A stretch of 64,000 nt of DNA from Marifrigoribacter sp047730175 (GTDB lineage: Bacteria; Bacteroidota; Bacteroidia; Flavobacteriales; Flavobacteriaceae). The position numbers were made by a program, and so were the translations under genes. How positions within the stretch are numbered: position 1 is the stretch's first letter; the number at the start of each line of letters is the position of its first letter. The stretch covers positions 1,798,001 to 1,862,000 of the forward strand of contig NZ_CP159833.1 in the NCBI RefSeq assembly GCF_047730175.1, given 5' to 3'. Under the pieces are notes generated by a model that saw only the letters and a program-made list of their open reading frames with translations, searched no databases and was not told where the DNA came from. Shown here piece by piece: positions 25,574 to 33,869 of the stretch.

Positions 25574-26527
25574 ATGAAGTATATTTTTTTATTTTTATTA
25601 GTACCCTGCATCACAATTGGACAATCAATTGGTAATGAAGTTGAGCAATTATTTCAGAAGAAAGAATATGTAAAAGCTGTAACTATTTTAAAAAGCCACA
25701 TTAATAGTAATCCGCAAGATATAGAAGCGCTTGAGTTATTAGGTGATGCTTATGGTCATCAAGAAAAATGGGACGATGCAATAACTCAATATAAATTATT
25801 GGTCCAGAAAGATAATGCCAATGCTAATTTTCATTATAAGTATGGAGGATCTTTGGGAATGAAAGCCTTATCGGCAAATAAATTTAAGGCATTAACATTA
25901 ATTGGAGATATCAAAGAAGAATTTCATGCTGCTGTAAATCTAGATCCAAATCATATAGAAGCTCGCTGGGCATTAGTTGAATTGTATATGCAACTTCCAG
26001 GAATTGTTGGCGGAAGCAAGAAAAAATCATTACAATTTGCAGAAGAACTTCAAGTAATTTCACCTGTTGACGGTTATTTGGCAAAAGGATATATTTTTGA
26101 ATATGATGATAAACCCCAGCTAGCTAAAAAAAACTACATAAAAGCTATAGAGATTGGAGGTTCATTAACTTGTTTTGAAAAACTGACCAATTTATACAAA
26201 AATGAAAATCAGCCTCAAAAAGCAATTCAAAATATTGAAAAAGCGAGAGATAAATTTCAGCGAAATGCACTTCATTATCAAATAGGAAAAGTTAGTGCCG
26301 ATTATAATGTGCAGCTAGACAAAGGAGAGAAATGTTTAAAAACATATATAGAAAATTATACAGTGAAAGATGGAGTTCCTTTACAATGGGCATATTATCG
26401 TTTGGCTCAAATTTTTAAGCATAAAAACGATAAAAAAAGCGCTTTAATTTGGATTGATAAAGCCTTAGCTTTTAATTCAGATTTTGATTTTGCTCTCAAT
26501 TTTAGATCACAAGTATTAGAAATGTAA
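25574..26527 (+). CDS. Exported tetratricopeptide repeat protein
   Basis: A 317-residue protein with a short signal peptide (residues 1-17, LVPCITIGQS) and TPR helices along the rest. The clearest units are at about residues 20-85 (FQKKEYVKAVTILKSHINSNPQDIEALELLGDAYGHQEKWDDAI in pieces), about 195-240 (FEKLTNLYKNENQPQKAIQNI) and about 270-315 (YYRLAQIFKHKNDKKSALIWIDKAL). It is a protein-binding scaffold in the periplasm; the partner is unknown. Cys 12 in PCITIG could be a lipobox cysteine, but the context LLVPC is a poor match. The 200-bp region before it holds a possible gene relic on the other strand. Confidence 0.85.
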   Translation: MKYIFLFLLVPCITIGQSIGNEVEQLFQKKEYVKAVTILKSHINSNPQDIEALELLGDAYGHQEKWDDAITQYKLLVQKDNANANFHYKYGGSLGMKALSANKFKALTLIGDIKEEFHAAVNLDPNHIEARWALVELYMQLPGIVGGSKKKSLQFAEELQVISPVDGYLAKGYIFEYDDKPQLAKKNYIKAIEIGGSLTCFEKLTNLYKNENQPQKAIQNIEKARDKFQRNALHYQIGKVSADYNVQLDKGEKCLKTYIENYTVKDGVPLQWAYYRLAQIFKHKNDKKSALIWIDKALAFNSDFDFALNFRSQVLEM

Positions 26528-26537
26528 TTTGGGCGTT

Positions 26538-26560
26538 CCTTTTTTATTATTTAAAAAAGG
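26538..26560 (+). terminator. Possible intrinsic terminator after the TPR gene
   Basis: CCTTTTTT (26538-26545) pairs with AAAAAAGG (26553-26560) around a 7-base loop. The stem is mostly A-T and no T run follows on the plus strand, so it is a weak terminator. Confidence 0.35.
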
Positions 26561-26576
26561 TCAGGCTTGGAGTTTA

Positions 26577-26595
26577 TCCTGAGCCTAGCCGAAGG
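26577..26595. repeat. Dispersed flavobacterial repeat, TCCTGAG-N6-CGAAGG type
   Basis: TCCTGAGCCTAGCCGAAGG is a copy of the short imperfect palindrome that is scattered through many Flavobacteria genomes in intergenic DNA (recalled, not searched). A second copy with a one-base longer centre lies at 51322-51341 inside the ribosomal operon. Confidence 0.6.
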
Positions 26596-26741
26596 GTTTT
26601 ATATCTTTTCAAGGTAAATTCCTTAAAAAGGTTGTCACTATTATCCTTAAGGCAACTACATAGTTAAGCGAACAATATATTATATTTTTTCAAAGAAAAT
26701 TATTCTTCAATATGTATCTTTACGCATATTAAATTTGTTTT

Positions 26742-28094
26742 ATGAACATACATTTTATAGCCATAGGCGGCAGTGCTATGCACAATCTAGCCATAGCATT
26801 GCATTTAAAAGGTGAACACATTACTGGAAGCGATGACGAAATTTTTGATCCTTCAAAAAGCAGATTAGCATCGCATGGATTGTTGCCAGATGCGTTTGGT
26901 TGGTTTTCAGAAAAAATCAGCTCAAACCTAGATGCGGTAGTGGTAGGAATGCATGCAAAAAAAGACAATCCCGAATTACTAAAAGCACAAGATTTAGGAC
27001 TTAAAATATATTCTTATCCAGAGTTTTTATACGAACAATCCAAAAATAAAACACGGGTAGTAATTGGAGGTTCCCATGGAAAAACAACAATTACCTCTAT
27101 GATTTTGCATGTAATGCATTACTACGATAAAGATGTGGATTATATGGTTGGTGCACAGTTAGAAGGGTTTGATGTAATGGTTAAACTGACAAAAGAAAAT
27201 GATTTTATTGTGTTAGAAGGAGATGAGTATTTAAGTTCTCCAATAGATAGACGTCCAAAATTTCATTTATACCAACCTAATATAGCTTTAATAAGTGGTA
27301 TTGCTTGGGATCATATCAATGTGTTTCCAACTTTTGAGGGCTATGTAGAACAATTCAGTATTTTTGTAGATTCTATTGTAAAAGGAGGAACCATTACCTA
27401 TAATGAAGAAGATCTAGCTTTAAAAGAAGTGGTAGAAGCTTCAGAAAATACCATTCGTAAGTTTCCGTATAAAACACCTGAGTATACAGTAGAAAATGGT
27501 GTTACTTTATTAGCAACTGAAGATGGTCCGATGCCCGTAGAAGTGTTTGGGAAACACAACCTAAACAATTTAGCAGGAGCTAAGTGGATTTGTCAACAAA
27601 TGGGGGTCGATGAAGCAGATTTTTATGAGGCTATTTCTACCTTTCAAGGTGCAAGTAAGCGTTTAGAGAAAATAGCGGAGAGCACAACTTCTATATCTTA
27701 TAAAGACTTTGCACACTCTCCTTCAAAAGTGAAAGCAACCACAGAAGCTTTAAAAGCACAGTTTCCAACCAGAAAATTAATTGCGTGTCTTGAGTTACAT
27801 ACCTATAGTAGTTTAAACCCTAAATTTTTAACCGAATATAAAGGAGCCCTAGATGCTGCAGATGTGGCTGTTGTTTTTTATTCACCCCATGCTGTAGAAA
27901 TAAAAAAACTAGAAGCTATTAGTAGCCAGCAAATTGCAGATGCTTTCCAAAGAGAAGATTTAGTGATTTTCACAGAACCTAAAGGATTTAAAGATTTCTT
28001 GTTTTCACAAGAGTTTAATGAAAGCTCTCTATTGTTAATGAGTAGTGGTGATTATGGAGGTTTAGATTTTGAAGAGGTGAAAAATCTTTTTTAG
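26742..28094 (+). CDS. mpl: UDP-N-acetylmuramate:L-Ala-gamma-D-Glu-meso-DAP ligase (Mpl), peptidoglycan recycling
   Basis: Cytoplasmic Mur-family ligase that joins the recycled tripeptide to UDP-MurNAc. Domain 1 is the Rossmann start HFIAIGGSAMHNLAIALH (MurC-like glycine pattern), domain 2 has the ATP loop GGSHGKTT near residue 108 and the acid/His pair in LEGDEYLSSPIDRRPKF near residue 165, and domain 3 carries HTYSSLN near 355. The replacement of the usual MurC motifs with YLSSPIDRRPKF and DFAHSPSKV places it in the Mpl branch. At 450 residues it is full length. It stands alone on the plus strand. Confidence 0.9.
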   Translation: MNIHFIAIGGSAMHNLAIALHLKGEHITGSDDEIFDPSKSRLASHGLLPDAFGWFSEKISSNLDAVVVGMHAKKDNPELLKAQDLGLKIYSYPEFLYEQSKNKTRVVIGGSHGKTTITSMILHVMHYYDKDVDYMVGAQLEGFDVMVKLTKENDFIVLEGDEYLSSPIDRRPKFHLYQPNIALISGIAWDHINVFPTFEGYVEQFSIFVDSIVKGGTITYNEEDLALKEVVEASENTIRKFPYKTPEYTVENGVTLLATEDGPMPVEVFGKHNLNNLAGAKWICQQMGVDEADFYEAISTFQGASKRLEKIAESTTSISYKDFAHSPSKVKATTEALKAQFPTRKLIACLELHTYSSLNPKFLTEYKGALDAADVAVVFYSPHAVEIKKLEAISSQQIADAFQREDLVIFTEPKGFKDFLFSQEFNESSLLLMSSGDYGGLDFEEVKNLF

Positions 28095-28258
28095 GTATAC
28101 ATTTCATTAATGCAATCATTGTTTATTAATGTTGCAATCCTAGTGGTATGGAGAATCATATAATTTATTTTGTCTCATGTAGCCTTTGTATGTTGGTCTA
28201 AACTTTCAATTCTATTTGTAATCTCTTCAAATGCTTCAGTTTCAAATAATGTTTTCAT
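28094..28258 (-). pseudogene. Remnant of a DUF1569 (DinB-like) gene
   Basis: Minus-strand reading from ATG at 28258 gives MKTLFETEAFEEITNRIESL, then DQHTKAT and a TGA stop at 28177-28175. After the stop the frame continues DKINYMILH. This matches the N-terminus of DUF1569 proteins, whose usual text is KAxWGKMNxxQMLAHC, so the TGA stands where a Trp codon is expected and a few residues are missing. Only about 50 of roughly 150 codons remain. The comparison is from memory. Confidence 0.6.
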
Positions 28259-28340
28259 AATAAATATTAAATGAGAAATTTTTTTCAGTTTAAATATATG
28301 ATTATCTTTAAACACTCCCTAGGAAGAAATTCATGTTATT

Positions 28341-29039
28341 TTGAAATACGAAACAAATTCATTTTCCATTAAACAATGGAATGAGGACGATCGTCCAAGG
28401 GAAAAATTACTTCAGAAAGGAAAAATTGCATTAAGTGATGCAGAATTGTTAGCCATTTTAATTGGTTCTGGCAGTCGAAATGAAAGCGCTGTTGGATTGA
28501 GTAAGCGAATTTTAGCTTCGGTAAAAAACAATTTAAATGAACTAGGTAAATGTTCAGTTTCCGATTTAACCACTTTTAAAGGAATAGGAGAGGCTAAAGC
28601 TATAGCAATTATTTCAGCATTAGAATTGAGTAGGAGACATCGTGCATCTGAAGGAATAAAGAAAGATAAAATTACCTCTAGTAACGATGCTTTTAAAATT
28701 TTGCAATCAATATTAGGGGAGTTACCCCATGAAGAATTTTGGATTTTGTATTTAAATAATTCAAATAAAGTGCTTCATAAATCACAAATAAGCAAGGGAG
28801 GTATTACCGGAACGCTTGTCGATATCCGTTTAGTGTTAAAGAATGCACTACAGATAGGGGCTGTTGCATTAATTTTAGCACATAATCATCCCTCTGGAGC
28901 AATACAACCTAGTCATGCTGATAAACAACTTACACAAAAATTAAAAAAAGCAGCCGAGAGTTTAGATATTAAGGTGCTGGATCATCTTATAATTACTGAA
29001 AAAACGTATTTTAGCTTTGCAGATGAAAACTTATTATAG
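28341..29039 (+). CDS. radC: RadC family JAB/JAMM-domain protein
   Basis: A 232-residue protein annotated historically as a DNA repair protein, though its real activity is unclear. An N-terminal helix-hairpin-helix region (about 20-85, LSDAELLAILIGSG and FKGIGEAKAIAIISALELSRR) precedes an MPN/JAMM metalloprotease-like domain whose zinc motif is complete: HNHPSGAIQPSHAD near residue 180. The start is TTG at 28341; no in-frame ATG gives the conserved KYETNSFSIKQWNEDDRPREKLL beginning. The next gene starts 6 bp after its stop, so the three genes 28341-31020 probably form an operon. Confidence 0.92.
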   Translation: MKYETNSFSIKQWNEDDRPREKLLQKGKIALSDAELLAILIGSGSRNESAVGLSKRILASVKNNLNELGKCSVSDLTTFKGIGEAKAIAIISALELSRRHRASEGIKKDKITSSNDAFKILQSILGELPHEEFWILYLNNSNKVLHKSQISKGGITGTLVDIRLVLKNALQIGAVALILAHNHPSGAIQPSHADKQLTQKLKKAAESLDIKVLDHLIITEKTYFSFADENLL

Positions 29040-29045
29040 TTAATA

Positions 29046-30338
29046 ATGCTTTTAATTTATACCCAGAAAATAACTCCTAGATTTACGTATGTATTTAAAC
29101 ATATTTGTACTAGAATTTTAGGGATAGAAATTAAGTTTACAAATGCAATTGAAACTTTTATTGCAGAGGAAGGACCCAAACTATCGTATGGAAAACAACC
29201 TTTAGGAAATGAGCTTTTTCTACAAAGCCATATAATTTTAAGCCATCAAGGAATTGAAAGTGTTGAACTTACCGTGAAAAATTGGGAAGAAACAAAATGC
29301 TTTTTTCAAGTAAGTGATAAAAGTGCTTTGCCCTTCGATATATTTTCAGCTAGTTTCTATTTATTAAGTCGATATGAAGAATATTTACCGCATGTTAAAG
29401 ATGAACAAGGTAGATTTCCTGCTTCTGAAAGCTTAGCTTTTAAAGAAGACTTTTTACAATACCCTGTTATTGATATTTGGGCATATAAGTTTAAAGAAGT
29501 TTTGTCTGAAAGTTTTCCCGCACTTGTGTTTTTAAAGAAAACAATGGAAATTCATAATTTGATTGAAGCTAGTAATCCTTATGCGTTTAAAGAAAAAGGC
29601 TTACTTAAATCAATTATTGGCTATACAAAGGACTCATTAAAATTTCGAATCAGTAAAAACTTTAGAAGGACCAAAGTTCTCTTAGGAATTAAAGAAGATC
29701 CTTTTAATACTTTTGAATGGGTAGTATCGCTAATTAAAAACAGTAGCACGAAGTTAACTGTGTTTTTTCTAATGGGAAATGATCTCAATTATTACGAAGG
29801 AATTAATACTCAAAAGAAAAAGTATAGGATGCTAATAAAGTTTCTTTCAGATTATAAAAACATTGGGCTTATTTTTTCATCTATTTCTTTATTAAATATC
29901 AATGCTATTAAAAAAGAGAAAGAGCAATTAGAAAGTATTATAAATTCTGAACTAACCAATTCCGTAAATAAAGGGTATTATGTAAACCTTCCTGATTTTT
30001 ATAGAAACCTAATTGAAGTAGAGGTAGAAAGAGATTTTACAATGGTTTATGAAGAATACATTGGGTTTAGAGCAAGTACTTGTACTCCATTTCTATTTTA
30101 TGATCTAGATTATGAAATAAAAACACCTTTGGTAATACATCCTATAGCGCTGACTACTAGTTCTTTTAAAAATAAAAAATCTGAAGATATTAAAGATTTA
30201 ATATTGGAAGTTAAAGATTCAGTAAGCCAAGTGAATGGGACATTTTCAATATTCTTCACCAATTTAGATTTTATAGATATCAAGAAAAATAAAGTATGGA
30301 GATTTTTATTCTCAGAAAAACTTCAAGATTATGTATAA
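29046..30338 (+). CDS. Polysaccharide deacetylase-like protein (DUF7033 type), probably inactive
   Basis: A 430-residue protein related to the Flavobacteria family in which a DUF7033-like N-terminal domain (residues about 1-170, with PFDIFSASFYLLSRYEEYLPHVKDE in pieces) precedes a NodB-type deacetylase domain (about 180-430). Landmarks such as PYAFKEKGL, the FFLMGN strand, LPDFYRNLIEVEVERDFTM and GFRASTCTPFLFYDL are kept. However, the catalytic Asp stretch at the start of the deacetylase domain reads EASNPYAFK, the metal-binding His of the IGLH motif reads IGLIFSS, and the RxH element reads KGYYVNL. It is therefore likely a pseudoenzyme. It overlaps the next gene by 8 bp. Confidence 0.75.
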   Translation: MLLIYTQKITPRFTYVFKHICTRILGIEIKFTNAIETFIAEEGPKLSYGKQPLGNELFLQSHIILSHQGIESVELTVKNWEETKCFFQVSDKSALPFDIFSASFYLLSRYEEYLPHVKDEQGRFPASESLAFKEDFLQYPVIDIWAYKFKEVLSESFPALVFLKKTMEIHNLIEASNPYAFKEKGLLKSIIGYTKDSLKFRISKNFRRTKVLLGIKEDPFNTFEWVVSLIKNSSTKLTVFFLMGNDLNYYEGINTQKKKYRMLIKFLSDYKNIGLIFSSISLLNINAIKKEKEQLESIINSELTNSVNKGYYVNLPDFYRNLIEVEVERDFTMVYEEYIGFRASTCTPFLFYDLDYEIKTPLVIHPIALTTSSFKNKKSEDIKDLILEVKDSVSQVNGTFSIFFTNLDFIDIKKNKVWRFLFSEKLQDYV

Positions 30339-31020
30339 AAAAGAGATAACCGATGTATTTTTTGATTTGGATCATACCCTATGGGATTTTGATAAAAACT
30401 CAATGCTTGCTTTTGAAAGAGTATTAAATAAACATAATATTGAAGTTAATTTAAAAGAATTCATTGCTGTTTACGAACCTATTAATTTTGACTATTGGAA
30501 ATTATTTCGTGAAGATAAAGTGACCAAATTAGCACTAAGAAGGGGAAGACTTATTGATGCTTTCAGTGAATTAAATATGAAATTTGAAGTGTCAGAAATT
30601 GATCAAATAGCTGAAAGTTATATAGATGAGCTTCCGGGCAATAACCATTTATTTAAAGGAGCCGAGTTAATTTTAACCTATTTAAAGGAAAGATATTTTC
30701 TGCATATTATTACAAATGGGTTTGATGAAGTTCAACGCTTGAAACTAGAAAGAAGTGGGATTGATAAATATTTTACAACTGTTACGACTTCAGATGAAAT
30801 AGGAGTAAAAAAACCTAATCCATTAATTTTTCATACTGCTCTTAAGAAAGCAAAAACTCTTGCTAAATCAAGTATAATGATAGGCGATTCCTTTGAAGCA
30901 GATATCTTAGGAGCTGAAAATATAGGAATGAAAACGATATTGTATAATTATAGAAAAGAGAGTGTGCCTTCAAAATTTAACATAATTGATGACCTAATAG
31001 AATTGAAAAGATATCTTTAA
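30331..31020 (+). CDS. HAD-family noncanonical pyrimidine nucleotidase, YjjG-like
   Basis: Cytoplasmic HAD phosphatase of 229 residues that should hydrolyse pyrimidine nucleoside monophosphates, including damaged ones. Motif I is FFDLDHTLWDF (nucleophile and acid Asp near residues 11 and 13), motif II is IITNGF near residue 129, motif III has the conserved Lys in GVKKPNPLIF near 157, and motif IV is MIGDSFEADILGA near 187. The W after the DxDHTL motif and the helical cap fit the YjjG subgroup. It overlaps the deacetylase-like gene by 8 bp. Confidence 0.88.
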   Translation: MYKKEITDVFFDLDHTLWDFDKNSMLAFERVLNKHNIEVNLKEFIAVYEPINFDYWKLFREDKVTKLALRRGRLIDAFSELNMKFEVSEIDQIAESYIDELPGNNHLFKGAELILTYLKERYFLHIITNGFDEVQRLKLERSGIDKYFTTVTTSDEIGVKKPNPLIFHTALKKAKTLAKSSIMIGDSFEADILGAENIGMKTILYNYRKESVPSKFNIIDDLIELKRYL

Positions 31021-31072
31021 TATAAAATATTTCATTACTTTAGAGCGTTATTTATAAAAAAACCCCTTAATT

Positions 31073-31618
31073 ATGAATAAGCCATTATACCTACTATTTT
31101 GGTCTGCTCTAATAATGGTATGTTTTACCTCTTGCGTAAAAGATACCGATTTTGATCAGGCAGATGATATTGTTATAACTCCAGTTTTAGAATTGGATTT
31201 TATTTACTTCGCTTTAGATGAAAACGATTATTTTAATCCTATCACAGGCGAACAACTATTAACAGTTTCAGATACAACCAGCCTGAATTTTTTAGACGGT
31301 ACTTTTGTACAAGAAGATTTAAAAAGAGCAGAATTCTTATTTAGATTTGAAAACTCAGTAAACCTTGATTTTATAACTGAATTTAGATTCTTGAATGATA
31401 ATAATGTCCTGAAATATGAGCTGGTTATAGATATACCAGCTGGTTCGACAACTGCCCCGTTGCTTCTAGAACATATTGAGAACATAGAAGATCAAGGAAT
31501 AATCGATTTGACACGCGCTTCTAAAGTTGTAGTTAATGTTACTGTCCCTACTTCTATTGAAAACATTGAAGGAGCCCTAAATCTTCAGTCCAAAACAACC
31601 TATTTTTTAGAAATTTAA
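31073..31618 (+). CDS. Lipoprotein of unknown function
   Basis: A 181-residue protein with a lipoprotein signal ending in VCFTSCVKD (acceptor Cys near 21). The mature part is beta-rich (VLELDFIYFAL, YELVIDIPAGS, VVVNVTVP) without a recognised domain. The next gene, a predicted outer membrane barrel, begins 3 bp after its stop, and a third exported protein overlaps that one, so the three probably act together at the outer membrane. Confidence 0.75.
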   Translation: MNKPLYLLFWSALIMVCFTSCVKDTDFDQADDIVITPVLELDFIYFALDENDYFNPITGEQLLTVSDTTSLNFLDGTFVQEDLKRAEFLFRFENSVNLDFITEFRFLNDNNVLKYELVIDIPAGSTTAPLLLEHIENIEDQGIIDLTRASKVVVNVTVPTSIENIEGALNLQSKTTYFLEI

Positions 31619-31621
31619 GCT

Positions 31622-33040
31622 ATGCGTAACCTACTATGCTTTATATTAATTCCCTTAATTGGGGCTTTGACTTATGGTCAGAACAAACAAATTTTATATG
31701 ATTTTGGAGATATCCCACAATCCTTATTAGTAAACCCATCTACTACTATGGAACAGGATTATCATGTAGGAATTCCATTTTTGTCGCAATTTTCATTTCA
31801 TTTTGGTTCTTCAGGTGTAAGCGCTTACGATATATTTGGTAGTTCAAGTGTTGATATAAATACTCGGATTCAAAATATTATATATGGTATGAAATCAACA
31901 GATTTCTTTTCTGTTAATCAACAATTGGAATTATTAAGTTTTGGTTGGAAAAATCCTAAAGGGATATACTTTTCAGGAGGAATTTATCAAGAGTTAGATA
32001 TATTTACATATTTCCCTAAAGATTGGGCAGTTCTAGCTTGGGATGGTAATAGAGATTATCTTGAAAGAGAATTTGACTTTAATGATATTAGTTTAACTGC
32101 AGAGTTATTGTCTGTATTTCATTTTGGAGCTAATAAACAAATCAACGAGAAATTAACCTTAGGTGTTAGAGGAAAAATATATTCAAGTATTGCACATGCT
32201 AGAAGTGTTAATAATGGCGGTGTCTTTGTAACAAAGGAAGTTGAAGGCTCAGATAATATTTATCAGCATCAAATTATAGGAGCTAATGTAACAGTAGAAA
32301 CTTCTGGAATACAAACATTAAGTGAGGCTAATTCTTCTGCAGAAGTAATGAATAAAGTTATTAAAAGAGCCTTTCTAGGCGGTAATTTAGGATTAGGTTT
32401 TGATCTAGGGGCAACTTATAAAATCAATAGAAAGTTTACGGCAACAGCTAGTTTGATAGATTTAGGTGCTGTTTTTCATAAAAATGATGCTGAAAGTTAT
32501 GTAGCAAGGGGAAACCATACCTTGGATGGAATTGAACTTTTATTTCCTCCTTTAAGCGGTGGTCAATCAACATTTGATTATTATGATGACGTTGAAAATA
32601 ATTTTGAAGATGATATTCCTTTAGACACTATAAATTCATCGTATACTCAATTTCGACCTTTAAAAGTAAATGCAAGTATTAAATATGGTTTTGGAAGAAG
32701 CCAAAATGCAAAAGTTTGTGACTGTTTAAATAAAGATGATGGGGATGGTTTTAGAGAAGAAGTAGGGATGCAACTTTTTGCAATTAAAAGACCAAAAAGA
32801 TTACAATTAGCAGTTACTGCATTTTATAAAAGAAGATTTGGTAATTTTATAACAGGTAAGCTTACTTATACTGTAGATTCATATTCATCATCTAACTTAG
32901 GTATGGGACTTAGCACCAATTTTAATTGGTTTAACTTTTATATCGCTGTAGATAATATTTTAAAGTATCAAAATGTAGCAAAGGCGAAAAACGTATCTTT
33001 ACAATTAGGGTTTAACCTTAAAATAGATAAGAATGAGTAA
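31622..33040 (+). CDS. DUF5723-family outer membrane protein
   Basis: A 472-residue exported protein (signal cleaved near GALTYGQ). The start of the mature chain, IPQSLLVNPSTTMEQDYHVGIP, and the following alternating Gly/aromatic strands fit DUF5723 proteins, thought to form outer-membrane barrels of the PorV/FadL-like kind. Four Cys/acid residues occur in a loop (AKVCDCLNKDDGDG) that might bind metal. It lies between a lipoprotein and another exported protein in one transcription unit. Confidence 0.78.
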   Translation: MRNLLCFILIPLIGALTYGQNKQILYDFGDIPQSLLVNPSTTMEQDYHVGIPFLSQFSFHFGSSGVSAYDIFGSSSVDINTRIQNIIYGMKSTDFFSVNQQLELLSFGWKNPKGIYFSGGIYQELDIFTYFPKDWAVLAWDGNRDYLEREFDFNDISLTAELLSVFHFGANKQINEKLTLGVRGKIYSSIAHARSVNNGGVFVTKEVEGSDNIYQHQIIGANVTVETSGIQTLSEANSSAEVMNKVIKRAFLGGNLGLGFDLGATYKINRKFTATASLIDLGAVFHKNDAESYVARGNHTLDGIELLFPPLSGGQSTFDYYDDVENNFEDDIPLDTINSSYTQFRPLKVNASIKYGFGRSQNAKVCDCLNKDDGDGFREEVGMQLFAIKRPKRLQLAVTAFYKRRFGNFITGKLTYTVDSYSSSNLGMGLSTNFNWFNFYIAVDNILKYQNVAKAKNVSLQLGFNLKIDKNE

Positions 33041-33869
33041 ATACGTGTTTATAACTGTTTTGTGTTTTTGTTTTTTTACAAATGGTTATACTCAAAAGAC
33101 CTTAAGTAATTATAGTTACATTGTTATTCCAGAACAGTATGATTTCCTTTCAGAAAAAGATAAATATCAAATAAACTCTTTAACTAAATTTCTATTTAAT
33201 AAATACGGCTTTCACGCATTTTTCGAAAATGAACTACCTGAAAATTTTATTATTTGTGATGGGCTAAAAGCTGATGTTATTAAAGTTAGAGCAGTTCTTT
33301 ATACAAAATTACAAATTGTTATTAATGACTGTCATGGCAATGAAGTATACCGATCTGCTGAAGGAAGAAGTAAAATAAAAGAATTTAACAAAGTTTTTAA
33401 TGATGCCTTAAGAAAAGCTTTTGCGAATATTATTGGCCTTGAGGTGAATCAAAAAGAGATTTCATTTGAAGAGGTTTCATCTACTACTGAAATAAAAAAA
33501 GAAGCTACTGTTTCAGAAGAAATAAATAATAATAATGTAGTAAAATCCTCTAATCAAGAAACAATAAAGGCAACGACTGTCATACCTAAATTTCCTTCTA
33601 AACAGTATAATACTTACAAGATAGATAATGATTTGTTTTTATTAAGAAAAACAAATAAAGGGTATAGTCTCTATAAAGATGTGACATTTAACCCTTATGC
33701 AGCTGATAATAATAATGGATTACTGCTATTAGGGGAAGTCCTTATTTCAAAATCTAACGTGTTTTATTTAGGTCTTAAAGAAAAGTTAGTAGATGCCTAT
33801 TTTGATGAGTCTTTAAATTTGATTATCGATAATTCTTCAGAAAAAATGATTTATAAGTTTATTGATTAA
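33033..33869 (+). CDS. Exported protein of unknown function
   Basis: A 278-residue protein with a signal peptide (FTNGYTQ, cut near residue 20) and two parts: an N-terminal domain (about 25-125, YSYIVIPEQYDFLSEKDKYQ then YTKLQIVINDCHGNEVYRSAEG) and a C-terminal domain after a linker of Glu/Thr-rich residues (about 145-190). I do not recognise either. It overlaps the DUF5723 gene by 8 bp, and its TAA stop interlocks with that of the convergent rarA gene. Confidence 0.7.
   Translation: MSKYVFITVLCFCFFTNGYTQKTLSNYSYIVIPEQYDFLSEKDKYQINSLTKFLFNKYGFHAFFENELPENFIICDGLKADVIKVRAVLYTKLQIVINDCHGNEVYRSAEGRSKIKEFNKVFNDALRKAFANIIGLEVNQKEISFEEVSSTTEIKKEATVSEEINNNNVVKSSNQETIKATTVIPKFPSKQYNTYKIDNDLFLLRKTNKGYSLYKDVTFNPYAADNNNGLLLLGEVLISKSNVFYLGLKEKLVDAYFDESLNLIIDNSSEKMIYKFID

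Noticed and set aside
25390..25635. Plus-strand frame of 81 codons before the TPR gene
   Set aside because: Asn/Phe/Ser-rich text typical of antisense to coding DNA; the better reading is the minus-strand relic at 25387-25551.
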